In this document: positions 10,180-21,181 of the stretch, piece by piece
Layout of the letters: each line of letters opens with the position of its first letter
Numbering within the stretch: the stretch's first letter is position 1
Assembly: GCA_034401135.1 (NCBI GenBank)
Contig: JAWZSP010000002.1
Location: 248,001 to 312,000 of the forward strand
DNA from: Volutella citrinella
Taxonomy: Eukaryota > Ascomycota > Sordariomycetes > Hypocreales > Nectriaceae
Direction of reading: 5' to 3'
DNA length: 64,000 nucleotides
Made by a program: the position numbers and the translations under genes
The notes under the pieces: model-generated
Seen by the model: only the letters and a program-made list of their open reading frames with translations
What the model was told of the DNA's origin: nothing
Database searches by the model: none

Positions 10180-11591
10180 TTAGTGTCCGTTGACACCATT
10201 GACGCCATTCACTCCATTGACGCCGTTGACGCCATTCGCCGCGGGCTTGGTCCTGACTTCGTGAATTGCTTGCGCGACATACTTGACATTCTTGGCGTTT
10301 ACTGCGCGCGTGTTAGTGCTTGTCGAGGATTTAATAGAACAATGGAGGAGAGACGAGACATACAGCCTGAGATGGAAGCGCGGCCAGAGGCCAGTAGGTA
10401 GATGTGGTTCTTCTTCTGGAGAATCTTCACCTCCTGAGGGGTGAGACCGGTGTAGGAGAACATGCCAATCTGAATGCAGAGTCAGAGACGGTGTCAAATT
10501 CCGCGGCAACAGTTGGAGTGATTTACCTGGTCAACAATGTGCTTCCACGAGCCAGGTGTGCCCAGGCGGACAAGCTCATCGTACAGAGCTTGACGCATGG
10601 CCTTGATGCGGCTGCTCATGACCTGCAGGTCCTTCATCCAAGCCTCGACGAGCTCGCTGTCGTCGAGGACAGTCTTGACAATGTTGGAACCGTACTTGGG
10701 GGCCATGGAGATCTCGGAGCGGATCAGGTGGCACAGGTTGTCCGACACGTTGGTCTTGACCTCGGGGGTCGCGTCGGCGAGGACGATGTGCAGGGCGCCG
10801 GCACGGTGGCCGTAGAGGCCAAAGTTCTTGGAAAAGGACTGGGCGACGGCCATCTCCATGGGCGGCTGCTGCTCGTAGAAGTAGCGGATGGCCCAGGCGT
10901 CCTGGGCAGGGTCGCCCGAGGCAAAGCCCTGGTAGGCTAGGTCGAAGAAGGGGAAGATCTGCTTGCGACGACACAAGTCGAAGATGGCCTTCCACTGGTC
11001 CTGGGAGGGGTCGACGCCGGTAGGGTTGTGGGCGCAGGCCTGGAGGAGGATGACGTCGCGGGGCTGGGCGTGGGCCTCGAGCGTGGCCATCATGGCGTCA
11101 AAGTCGATGGAGCAGTCGTCGGCGTTGAAGTAGGGGTACAGGCGCAGAGGGCAGCCGGCCGCCTCCCAGATGGTGTGGTGGTTGGCCCATGTCGGGTCCG
11201 AGACCCAGATGTGCTGGGGCTTGAGGTTCTCGCCGAGGAAGCGGGCGCCCATGTGGTTTGCGCCGGTGCCCGAGATGGTCTGGGCCGAGGCGACGCGGGA
11301 GAGGGAGTCGTCGTCGAGGGCGAAGACGAGGTTGCGGGCGGCGCGGAGGAACTGCTGGTCGCCGGCAATGGGCAGGTAGTCGTGGCGGACGAGGCTCTCC
11401 TCGGCGTGCATCTGCTTCTCGACGCGGCTGACGACGTCGAGGGGCCACGACTGGCCATCCTCGGTGCGGTAGACGCCGACGCCGAGATTGACGCGGTCTG
11501 GGTGGGGGTCGGCGAAGAAGGCGCCCAGAAGGTCGAAGATCTCGTCCGTGGCCACGGTGGGGAGGGCCGAGAAGGCGGATGAAGAAGCCAT
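10180..11591 (-). CDS. Aspartate aminotransferase (class I, PLP-dependent)
   Basis: Exons 11591-10527, 10469-10364 and 10301-10180 give about 430 residues, the usual size. The family marks are all present: GVGVYRTEDG, HNPTG (N189), and the PLP lysine K255 in SFSKNFGLYG. The exon joins restore conserved IGMFSYTGL and LNAKN segments. It interconverts aspartate plus 2-oxoglutarate with oxaloacetate plus glutamate. No clear mitochondrial presequence is seen (MASSSAFSALPT), so a cytosolic location is more likely. The C-terminus has an unusual five-fold Val-Asn-Gly tail encoded by 9-bp repeats. It is convergent with the HET gene (139 bp between stops) and has a roughly 2-kb upstream gap. Confidence 0.93.
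10186..10236 (-). repeat. 9-bp tandem repeat encoding the Val-Asn-Gly tail
   Basis: Five units of a GTN-AAC-GGN codon pattern, plus a partial one, form the last residues of the aminotransferase before a terminal His. It is a short microsatellite-like coding repeat. Confidence 0.8.
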
Positions 11592-13560
11592 GATGTTTGT
11601 TTCTGGTGATTACCGGACGGAGGAAGCCTGCAGATCAGGTACGGCGACTGAGCAAACGGATTGGCAACGCCAAGTCAATGAATGGCCCGAGCAGGACGAG
11701 AGTTTGTAGGAGGGAGAGTGGCGGCCGGCGGACCCTTGACCGCCGGTAACGGCGACTAGAGGAAAATTTAGATCCGGGGTAGTGGCACTACACGATGCAG
11801 TTTGGGTGCGGTGGGCCATGACTGCAGCGGACATGATGAATATGGAGTCAATTATTGGGAGACTATGTATTGGAAGATGCAGGTGGCTTGGTGCGATGAA
11901 TTTCTTGTCTTCTGGCAATTAATTGACATGCTCAGCATCAATTGGTGTCATTCCCGTCCCCTACAGAGTTGCCCGACGCCATGAGTCGGAATTTGGATGT
12001 GGGGCCCCCAGACACGGCTCCGCCATGACTCAGACCTTACGATACTCACCGACGGGATATAAACGGAGGGACAATGGATAATTAATTACTCTGCCAAAAC
12101 GCGGATTGCAAATTCACTCTGAGGTGGATTGTTTCAGGACATAGTCTCAAAGACGTCAGGTGCTGGTCATAGTAGAAAGCCATGCATCGTCTACACGTGG
12201 TAGGTGTACATCGTGGGTTCTAGTGGCGGTAGTCTTGAACTCTGAATTTGCCGCCCCCAACCAGACAGCAGGCTTTAGGAACACCTGACGGAACTTGTAA
12301 GAACTTTTTTTTATCGTCAGCAACCCGTGATCCAACGGGCTCTTAGCTCTAGCTATTCCGGGCGGTCAGTTAAAGCCACAGCAAGCTACAACAGGGCAAA
12401 TGATGGCTCGTCCAAGTGCACTTCCTGTGAATAGGGTAGGTAAAGACATGACGGGTCGGATAGTGGCGGATATTGAATGCCCGATGGCCGTGATTGCGGC
12501 CCCACCCATGATGCCACTGCACGCCATGCACTGGCCGCCATCTCTAGCTGCAGGACTTTTTTGGCACAAGAATAGACACGAGGCTGTGCACCCATCTTGC
12601 CGCCCCTTGATAAGATTGAAGACTCCCCCCGCCAGACGGCCATCCATTGGCTGCGCAGTGCGGTTGTTGTGTTTCATGGCATCGCCACGTGAGATGTCGG
12701 CGCTGTGGGAGGATGCCCTCGCGTCTTGTTCTCATTTCATCCAAGGGGGATTCGCTCCAAGCCTCTGCACCCGGTTTCTGCGCGACTTTGCCGCCAACAG
12801 CCGATCTCCTGGTGGCGGTGTTGGAGGATGCGGCTGGCAGCTGTTGCGGGGCTGTAGCCTGGTCTCTAGTGGCTTGCGGGTGGTATCACGGGTGGGTCAT
12901 CCCATCGCCAAGTTACGCGATTGGTGGTGCGTTTCAACTTGGTGTTTGTCAAGAAACATTGGCTTTCCACCATGAAAATGCCCAATATCAATAAATTAAG
13001 ATGCGACTAGCTAATAAATTACTATTCTGCTTCTTCATCTTTAATCTTCAATAGCTGAATCTCCTCCCCGATCAGCAGAACGATGCCAAAATCACAGCAT
13101 GGAGCCAGTCTCGCCCCGATAGGCTATTCTCCCGGGGCGCAAGCTGTGCCACGCCACAGCCTAGCCATGGGTCGATTCCCCCAAACGATCAACACCTGTC
13201 CACCAACAGGACGCTTCCGGCTTAGCTTGGGATTTCCGGAATCTCCTCTTCGCTCACGTCGTCGGCTGTAAGAGCTGCGGGAGCATTAACAGCGTCATGG
13301 GCGACAACTCGGTCAACCGCCAGTCTAATGGATCCCTCCAAGCCTCAACATGCAGCTGCGGTCAACTCGATCCTTTGTTTCACGCGAGATTACCGACATG
13401 CCTTCCATCACCATCAGTTCTGTTTCTGTTGGCTATAAGAGAATCATGATTTCCAGCCGTAGATCCAACTCCTCACCATCCAGCAACCCAACACTCCTCA
13501 GCCCTCGAGGAACCAAGACCAGCTCCATTCAATCCTTCAAACACTCCTTCAATCGCCAAA
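11592..13560. other. Long intergenic stretch, divergent promoter
   Basis: About 2 kb between the aminotransferase and the SGNH hydrolase. Short frames (for example 12366-12677 minus, 12400-12975 plus) have no motif or splice support. The right end has a TATA box and a C-rich leader for the hydrolase gene. Confidence 0.55.
13433..13440 (+). promoter_or_regulatory. TATA box of the SGNH hydrolase gene
   Basis: CTATAAGA sits about 120 bp before the ATG at 13561, followed by a CA/CT-rich leader. Confidence 0.45.
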
Positions 13561-15107
13561 ATGCTCGCTCCTCAGACGCTGGCTTTGCTGCTGCTTCCCG
13601 CAGTCAACTTGATGGGAGCTTCCGCTGCACCCCAGACCAAGGACTACAAAATCGACACCTGCATCGAGGGCTATCTGTCCTTCAAGGGGACCAAGGTTAA
13701 CCAGACCGTCAACAATGGAGTTGATCTTCGCATCCTCGGTGTTGGCGACTCAATTACTTGGGGATCTGCTGGCGGTGGCGCCAAGGATGGCAATGCCTAT
13801 CGCAAGCAGCTCAAGGCCGACCTCTCTAGTAAGAGACCATGAAAGCCTCTAAAATGTCAATGTCTAACTGTGAACAGAGAACAAGGTCTCGTTCGTTGGA
13901 ACCCAGAAGAATGGAGACATGGAGAATGGCTACTCTGTAAGCTGGCATGAAACGGTTGCTTCAAAGACATCAACTAACAAACTCCCAGGCTGCATGGTCT
14001 GGCAAGACAATCCAGTACATGAGCGAACATGTCCGAGAGTCGCTCAGGAAGCGCCCCAACGTTATCCTACTGGCGGCTGGAACAAACGACATGAGCAGCA
14101 ACAACAAGACCGCCGCTCAGGGCAGCGACCCCAAGAAGGCCGCCCAGCGTCTGGAAAAGCTCATCAACAAGATGCTTAGAAAGTGTCCCGACGCCACCGT
14201 CCTCGTCTCCCTCATCACCGGCGACAAGTGTGACTCCAAGGAGGCCAAGGAGCGCCAGAAGCGCATTGAGCAGTTCCGATACCACACCGCCAACGTTGTC
14301 GACAAGTTCAACGAGGATGGCAAGCATGTCCTCGCCGCCGACTTCAGCACCTTTGACAAGAAGCACATTGGCGACTGCGTCCACCCCTCCAAGGAGGGCT
14401 ACGAGGTCATGGGTCACTGGTGGTACGACTTTATCCACCAGATTCCCAAGGAGTGGCTCAAGGCTCCGGTGAAGGCTGCACCGGCCTGCAAGCCCGAGAA
14501 CAATGATGACAAGAAGAAGCCTGAGGATGAGAAGAAGAAGCCTGAGGATGAGAAGAAGAAGCCTGAGGATGAGAAGAAGAAGCCTGAGGACGAGAAGAAG
14601 AAGCCTGAGGACGAGAAGAAGAAGCCTGAGGACGAGAAGAAGAAGCCCGAGGACGAGAAGAAGAAGCCCGAGGACGAGAAGAAGAAGCCCGAGGATGAGA
14701 AGAAGAAGCCCGAGAACGACGACAAGAAGAAGCCTGAGACCAATGATGACAAGAAGGGCGGCAACAACGACGACAAGAAGGGCGAGAACAACGACGACAA
14801 GGCCGAGAAGGAAAAGAAGGAGAAGGCTCAGCGTGAGAAGGAGCAGCGCGAGAAGGAGGAGAAGGCAAAGGCCCAGCAGGAGAAGGAGCAGAAGGAAAAG
14901 GCTCAACACGAGAAGGAAGAGAAGGAAAAGGCCCAGCGTGAGAAGGAGGAGAAGGAGAAGGCCCAGCGCGAAAAGGAGCAGCGTGAGAAGCAGGGCCAAA
15001 ACGGACAGGATGCTGGATGCGGCAAGCCTGAGTGCAGCGATGACGACTGGGCGATCTTCGAGTACAAGAAGTCTGAGAGCTTCAAGTACGAGACGAGCTC
15101 CGAGTAG
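13561..15107 (+). CDS. Secreted SGNH/GDSL hydrolase with a charged repeat tail
   Basis: Exons 13561-13828, 13878-13936 and 13989-15107 give about 481 residues. A signal peptide is clear (LALLLLPAVNL, cleavage near residue 22). The catalytic blocks of the SGNH family follow: GDSITWG (Ser64), GTND, and a C-terminal D-x2-H (DCVHPS). It is therefore probably an extracellular esterase or acetylesterase. After about residue 310 the catalytic domain gives way to nine exact KKKPEDE repeats, then DDKK-type repeats, then an Lys/Glu/Gln stretch (EKAQREKEQ) likely to form a long charged helix. The protein ends with a short Cys-containing segment (GCGKPEC). The tail may bind wall polymers or act as a spacer; that is inference. 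Confidence 0.9.
14511..14699 (+). repeat. 21-bp coding tandem repeat, nine units
   Basis: Nine consecutive 21-bp units encode KKKPEDE. Synonymous differences come in blocks: units 1-3 use CCT/GAT, 4-6 CCT/GAC, 7-8 CCC/GAC and 9 CCC/GAT. A tenth, diverged unit follows (PENDD). Confidence 0.9.
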
Positions 15108-15355
15108 AGCTAGAGCCTAGAAGGCCGTGCAGCGATGCCACCGAGGCTAATCAGTCTCGGAGATTTCTTTATGTGGGTGGTGAGGAAGACAAAGGAGGGT
15201 TTTGTATATATTAGATTGCTTCCCTTTTTTGAATCTGGGATTCAAATGCCTTGCAGCAACTGTCCATTTTCCAACCTTGGTGACTAGACTACCATGATCC
15301 ATCCACGATGCAACGCTCCTTCGCAGCCCCAACACGATAATCTGATCTATTCCTC

Positions 15356-16512
15356 CTAGCAACACGAAGCACTAACCGCCTCCACAGTCGTCGCCGGCAA
15401 CGCCTTGATCATCACCGTCTCAACCTCGCCCCGTCTCTTCTTCATCTCCCGCAGGATACTCCGCTCAGCCATCGTGACAGCCGTGTCAAACGCATTCTGT
15501 ATACTCGCCACGCTGGCCAGATTCCTGCCCGCAATGTCAAACGCAGTGCCGTGCGCCGGCGTCGCCACGGGAATCGGCAGGCCGCCCTGGACCGTCACGC
15601 CGCCGTCAAACGACAGCAGCTTCATGGCGATCTGGCCCTGGTCGTGGTACATGGTGACGATGCCGTCGAACTGCTCCCGCTTGAGGAAGATTGTGTCGCA
15701 GGGAAACGGGCCGATCGCGTCGATGCCCCTTTCGCGGGCCAGTGAGACGGCTGGGCGGATGGCGTCGATCTCTTGGCGTCCGAATGCGCCGTTCTCGCCG
15801 TTGTGGGGGTTCAGAGCGCAGACGCCGAGGCGCGGCGAGTCGATTCCTGACTCCCATCTATTGCTGTTTAGTCTAGGCTGTAAGACGAACAGAAGACGAC
15901 GTACCGTAGCTTGTGGAGTAGCTCAATAGCCTCGAGGGTGCCCTCCTTTGTGATGCGTGCGGCCACGTCTTCGAGACCGATGTGGCTCGTCACCCGCGCA
16001 GTCCAAAGAGGCCCCGCGATGTTGATCTCACTCGTCCTGCCTTTGAACTGCAGCTGGTTGGCGAACCATCGCAGCTCGTCCTCCTCGGTCATGCCGGCCA
16101 GCTTGAGCGACGACTTGTTGAGCGGCGCAAAGACGATGGCGTCGATGTCGCCCGCCTTGACCATGTCCAGAGCGCGCTTCAGCTGGTGCATCGACCTCGC
16201 ACCGCTGGCCGCCGATATCTCCTGGCGCACAGCGACAGACTGCGGCGCTGTGTTGTCGCCCACCACTTGGATGCCGTAGGGTCCGGCGACGTCTGGTGAC
16301 ACGGCGACGTGAACGTTTCCGGCGTCTGCCAGGGCTGATTGGAACTCACACTCGTCCGCCAGCAGCACAATGTCGGCACGTTGGTGGTTGGCTGGGTTGC
16401 TGAGCAGCTTGGCTGCAATCTCAGGCCCAATGCCCGAGGGGTCGCCGAGCGTCACGGCGATGCGCGGACGGCGCAGCAGCTGAGTGCGGTGTTGTTCGAT
16501 GGCGGCGCCCAT
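15356..16512 (-). CDS. PdxA-family 4-hydroxythreonine-4-phosphate dehydrogenase (PdxA2-like)
   Basis: Exons 16512-15905 and 15857-15356 (47-nt intron) give about 369 residues; bacterial PdxA is near 330. Motifs are intact: VTLGDPSGIGPEI, metal-binding His177 (TSHIGL), LNPHNGENGAFG, His274 (MYHDQGQ) and His305 (HGTAFDIAG). Enzymes of this family oxidise and decarboxylate phosphorylated four-carbon hydroxy acids with NAD. Fungi make vitamin B6 by a different route (SNZ/SNO type), so a catabolic PdxA2-like role on threonate or erythronate phosphates is more likely than pyridoxine synthesis. The segment before the last motif (PIPVATPAHGTA) also departs from classical PdxA. It is divergent from an ACS-type transporter. 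Confidence 0.88.
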
Positions 16513-17062
16513 GTTTGCGGCTGAGTGATTTGCAAAAGCTGAGGTGATTGATTGAGGTTTGAAGAAGTATCCCGGCCTCTGCTGGCCAGGCTTCGTCCGG
16601 ACATGGGCATGATATAATCGCCATTCCGACGTCTTCAGTTGTTGTCAAAGTGACATCGAGTGGCATCGCAAAAGCCCCGACGTGGTAACTGGTGTGGATA
16701 AGTAGCACGGCGGTTCTACCGATTGTCGGATGTAATCATCATTCGCTAATGGTACTCCGGATTGCCCAAGCGGGATAAGACGGTCTCCCGGCCTCTCCAC
16801 GCCACTCGGCGCTTTCGCCGTACGAGACTAGAGAAACTAGACTCGCCTTCTCTCCACTGCTTCCCCATGGGGTTTGACCAGGGTACGCTCCGATCTTGTT
16901 TGCAACCCCATCTCCTCCCCGATGCCTACTCGAGGCATCTGATTGTCTATATAAGCTGCCTGCTGTGGCAAAGCATCATCTATGGCATGTCACTGGTCTC
17001 GCTCCAACTGGACTTGATCTATCCGGACTATACTCACTGTCTCAACCCATCGCCAATTCACA
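16513..17062. promoter_or_regulatory. Divergent promoter of the PdxA-like and transporter genes
   Basis: Some 550 bp shared by two diverging genes. It includes CGG-N5-CCG at 16711-16721, the geometry of a Zn2Cys6 dimer site, and a TATATAAG box at 16948-16955 about 115 bp before the transporter ATG. Co-regulation by the nearby regulator (18995-21181) is plausible but unproven. Confidence 0.45.
16948..16955 (+). promoter_or_regulatory. TATA box of the MFS gene
   Basis: TATATAAG, about 115 bp before the ATG at 17063. Confidence 0.45.
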
Positions 17063-18795
17063 ATGGCCACCCACGACGAAAAAGCGACCCCAACCAACGG
17101 ACAACTTGAACATGTCCCGACTGCTGGCTCTGGCGAGTATTCACCTGCCCACAAGACAGCAGAGGCCGATGCTGCGGCGGCGGAGCACATTGCCGCCCAG
17201 TGGCAGGAGGGCACCATCGAGGAGAAGCGCCTCGTGCGTAAGCTCGACTGGCGCATCCTGCCATGCACCTGGGTCCTGTATGTGCTTGGGTTCCTCGACC
17301 GAGCCAACATTGGGTGAGTAGCCTTGATACCATTCTTCCCTCTTGCGCGCCCACTAACAGGGGCCTGACCAGCAATGCCAAAACTGCTGGCTTGGAGGAC
17401 GACTTCAACCTGACGTCGGAACAATACTCCATCATCGTCCTCGTCTTCTTCCTCTCGTACCTTGTCTTTGAGGTCCCCGCCAACATGATCCTGACCCGGG
17501 TCCGGCCGAGCGTGTTCCTCCCGGGCCTGGGTCTGCTCTGGGGCACGTTTGCAACGCTCATGGCCGCCACCAATAATTGGAGCCAGCTCGCAGGAATGCG
17601 TTTCCTGCTGGGCTTTGCCGAGGTTTGTTGCCTCTGTTGCAAGTTGCATTTGTCTTTGCTCTGACCGTCTCTAGGCCGGATTCGCGCCTGGCTGTGCCTT
17701 TTTCCTGTCTTCGTGGTACCGTCGCTATGAGCTGGCTACACGATTTGCCATTCTCTACACATCGGTGCCCATCGCCGGTGCCGTCTCAGGTCTCCTCGCT
17801 GGCGTCATCACTGACCACATGGACGGACTGGCCAACTTGCCTGGCTGGCGGTGGCTCTTTGTATGCCCAATGACTGTCGATTCTGTAACATAATGGATCG
17901 CTGACTTGTCCAGATCATCGAAGGCCTCGCGTCCGTCGTCGCAGCCATTACCATCTACTTCTTCATGCCTGACTACCCTGCGAATAGCAAGCGCTTCCTA
18001 AACGAAGAAGAAAGCATCCTGGCCTGCAACAGACTTGCTGTCGACGGCATCGGCCTGACACAAGGAGGCGCTGAACAGATCCCTCACTGGGTTGCCTTCA
18101 AGATGGCCTGCAGCGACTGGAGGGTCTGGGCACAGTGCTTCTTGTTCGTGCTCGTCACGGGATCCCAGACCATGCAATATTTTATCCCGACCCTGGTAGG
18201 CAGCTTCGGCTGGACTGGATCTCAGGGCCAATGTATGTTCCGCCTCTTCACCACGTCTTGGTTATAGCAACTAATGTGCCAAGACCACACTATCCCCGCC
18301 TACATGGCAGCACTAGTGTACGTTGTTGTTTGCTGCTATCTTGCCGACCGGTACAAGAACAAGTGGAAATTCATCTGCGGTCTCTCAGGCGTTGGCTGCG
18401 TCCTCTTCATCGCCGTCACAGTCGTCAAGGACAAGATGACGCAGTATGTCCTCACCATCTTCGCCTTTGGCACAATCTACGGATGCTCGCCATTGGTCAA
18501 GACTTGGGTGTCGGATGTCATTCCACAGCCCGCAGCCAAGCGCGCCATCGCCATCGCACTGATCAATTCCATCGGCAATGCGTCATCCATCTACTCCACC
18601 TGGCTGTGGCCCAAGAAGGACGCTCCTCGATACATTCCAGGCTTCGCTACTACCACCAGCTGGCTTGGTGTCCTGTGCATTTCTGCTGCCGTGTTTGCCT
18701 ACCTGTTCAACAAGTACCCCGTTGAGCGTACGAACCATGCCGATGCTATGGCTGCGGAGCTGAGGTCCAGGCGCGAGAAGGACAGCCAGGCATGA
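17063..18795 (+). CDS. MFS transporter, anion:cation symporter (Dal5/allantoate permease-like) family
   Basis: Five exons: 17063-17313, 17373-17622, 17675-17860, 17914-18232 and 18284-18795, about 505 residues. The ACS signatures are present: RKLDWRILP, VLGFLDRANIGNAK, FEVPANMIL, RFLLGFAEAGF, and the C-terminal TWLWPKKDAPRY. About twelve membrane segments are expected, with a hydrophilic N-terminus of some 60 residues. Members import organic acids, vitamins or ureido compounds with protons. The divergent PdxA-like enzyme suggests a hydroxy-acid substrate, which is inference. All intron phases join in frame and restore conserved motifs. Confidence 0.92.
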
Positions 18796-18994
18796 GGAAG
18801 GATTGATGTGCGATGGCTGCGAGTGGATAATTGAGGTTGGAGACAGGCGGCATATACGGGAATCAGTGGAAGGGTCTTGAATAGTTTTTGAAAGCAAAAA
18901 ACGAAGATATACTACCTCTCTGAAGAATTTCAGTAAGAAAGATTGTTGATTGTAATGCTACATTAAAGTACAAAACTAGGCACAGACTAGGACG

Positions 18995-21181
18995 TTACAA
19001 AAAGGCCAGCTCCGACTCGGAAAAGTCAACACCCAGCAAGAAGGAATCGTCAAATCGCCAGTCCAAGTCTCCAGTAAGGTTCAACGGGTTCTGAGGCCCA
19101 CCGTCACTCAACACAGCCTCATGGTCGCTGTTCTCCCATGCTGGAGGACGGCAATGTACACTTGTGTCTCTCTCAGTAGGTCTCTCCTGAGCCGGACCTA
19201 CAATTACGGCTTGGGTAGTCGGGCGGTCTGGTGGCACCGAGGCGTCACGCTTGCTGCCAGGCAGAGAATAGTAAAAGCTGCCATCCTGACCTTGCACGAA
19301 GAGCTGCAGAAGCTCCTCCAGGCCCGTCACCACTTGCCGCACAACGTGACGCTGGCTGGCATTGCTCGCAGCCTGATCCAAGACTGTCACTAGCTGCTGC
19401 ACACTGGTCAAGGCAGTCTTGGTGTGGAAGTTGAGGCCATGCTTAGCGAGGCTCTCTGGCAGGCGCAAGATGCGGTCGTTGCTTTGGTCTGGCTGGCCAA
19501 AAACGACGGCAATCTTGAGCAGAAACGATGCGCAGACGGCAATCATGGCGTGGGTGAATATGGGCAAGCCGATGAGCGCCTTGTGGAGGCTCGGGTCGTC
19601 AACGATGAGGCGTGATGTGCTCAGGGCGGCCAGGATGGCAATGTTGGAGGCTTCCTGTCTCTCCCAGCACATCTCTGGCGTGGCCGCCCCCGGCGAAGCC
19701 TCCCTTGAGATGCCCCTCAGCGATACTGAGTTGAGCTGGAACCGGGCAAGATGGTAGTACAGCGCATTGGCGGAGGGCGACTGCTCCCTGTCCTGATGCT
19801 CGAGGCGCCACTGGTCGACCGAGACGTTGAACTCGCGCAGCCGCTCAAAGTCGCTGCCCTTCAGCTCGAGGTCCGGATCGCAGCCGTGCATGAAGTAGCT
19901 GCTCGCAAGAATCCGGAACAGCTTGACCTGGGCGACGAGGGCCGCGTCGCCGCGAGAGGACAGACCGCTGGTGAGCAGCCTGTCGGCGCTACGGATGGCG
20001 GCGTCCTCGTGCATCATGGGTGGACGTCCATACGCCAAGGCGAACTGGTGGTCGCAGACGTACAGAACATACCACAGCTGGACGCGCTCATAGGCACCGA
20101 GCGAGCCGCGGACGAACTGCAGCGACGACTTGTGCAGGTTGAGCTCGGTGGCGATGCGGATGGCGCGGCTGCACAGCGCCCAGCTCAGGCTGGTCAGGTA
20201 GAAGGCGCCGATGCACAGGGCGCGGATGACGTCGAGGTTCTGACAGCGCAGGAGGCACGAGCCGCGCATCAGGGAGACGGTGGCGCCGTACGAGGCCAGC
20301 AGCGCGGGCTCGTGGCCGGGCATGTGGAGGGCGGCGACGGCGAGCACGACGGCCACCATGAGCGACGACGACTGTCGCGCCTCGCTGAGTGTGCGGTGAG
20401 AGCATAGGATGCCGTCCCATAGTAGCGGGTTGATGTGGGTGCGGTAGTGGTCGAAGAGCAGCTCGGCTTCGGTCACGGACAGCACGCCCTGGCTGATGAA
20501 GTCGGGTCCGTTGGCGTCGGCGGCGTTGACGCGGATTAGCTGTGAACTGTGTGCGTCTGTGAGATTGTACAGGTTGTTCATTGGCAGCGGCACAAGGTCC
20601 GAGTCGTCGTGGTTGCGTCCGGGGCCGGCCGATGGGCCCTCGGGCGTGAAGTTGCCGTGCGCCGGCTCCGAGCGGTGGTCCGTGGTGAGCGGCGATGGTG
20701 TTTCGTGTCCGGACTCTGCGGCCCGGCTCGGCGGCAGGGTATCACGGCGACTGAGGTCGCTGAGGCCGAGGTTGTGCTGCTGAAGGAGATGCTCTACTGC
20801 GGTCTTGAGGCTATCCATGGTCTCTTGGGCATCTCGCTTCCATCTACCATCAGTCAGTCTACAATTGCATTCATATCGCGTCCTGCAACACACTTGGCAT
20901 CATCATCGATAAACTTTTGCGCAAAGTTGTGCGGCACGCATGTGATGCCGGCCTTGAGGCACTTGTTGCATGCTGTCTGGTCTGGCTGCACAAAGCATTT
21001 AATCTTGTGCTTCTTGCACTCGGCGCCTGCGACAGTTAGCGACACCACTCTTGTCTGGGGTTGTCAGTTGCGGCTTACAAGCCCTCGTCAGTCGCGGCGC
21101 CGTTTCCCGATTCGCTTCCGACGCCCAATTCTGAAGCGGAGGCGTGTCCTCACTCAGTCGTTGACGCTTTTTGCTCGACAT
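18995..21181 (-). CDS. Zn2Cys6 transcription factor (paralogue A)
   Basis: Exons 21181-21079, 21026-20894 and 20843-18995 give about 694 residues. The 52-nt first intron splits the first zinc-cluster cysteine codon (T|GC) and creates CAECKKHKIKC. The full pattern is C-x2-C-x6-C-x8-C-x2-C-x6-C. A middle homology region follows (LFDHYRTHINPLLW, AYGRPPMMHEDAA). It is clearly paralogous to the regulator at 46949-49096: same intron phases, a second exon of identical length (133 nt), and matching text such as ECKKHKI and AYGRP. It lies between an ACS transporter and a divergent FucP-type transporter, so control of sugar or acid uptake is likely. An in-frame upstream ATG at 21232 is an alternative start. 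Confidence 0.9.

Noticed and set aside
14511..14699. Direct repeats as a CRISPR-like array
   Set aside because: The units are contiguous 21-bp codon repeats without spacers in a eukaryotic coding region.
14067..14999. Minus-strand Leu-rich open frame of 310 codons
   Set aside because: Antisense of the Lys/Glu-rich tail of the SGNH hydrolase; no motif and no start context.
15356..16512. PdxA as a vitamin B6 biosynthesis gene
   Set aside because: No PdxJ or other partner of that route is nearby, fungi use a different pathway, and the neighbours are transporters and a sugar-type regulator.
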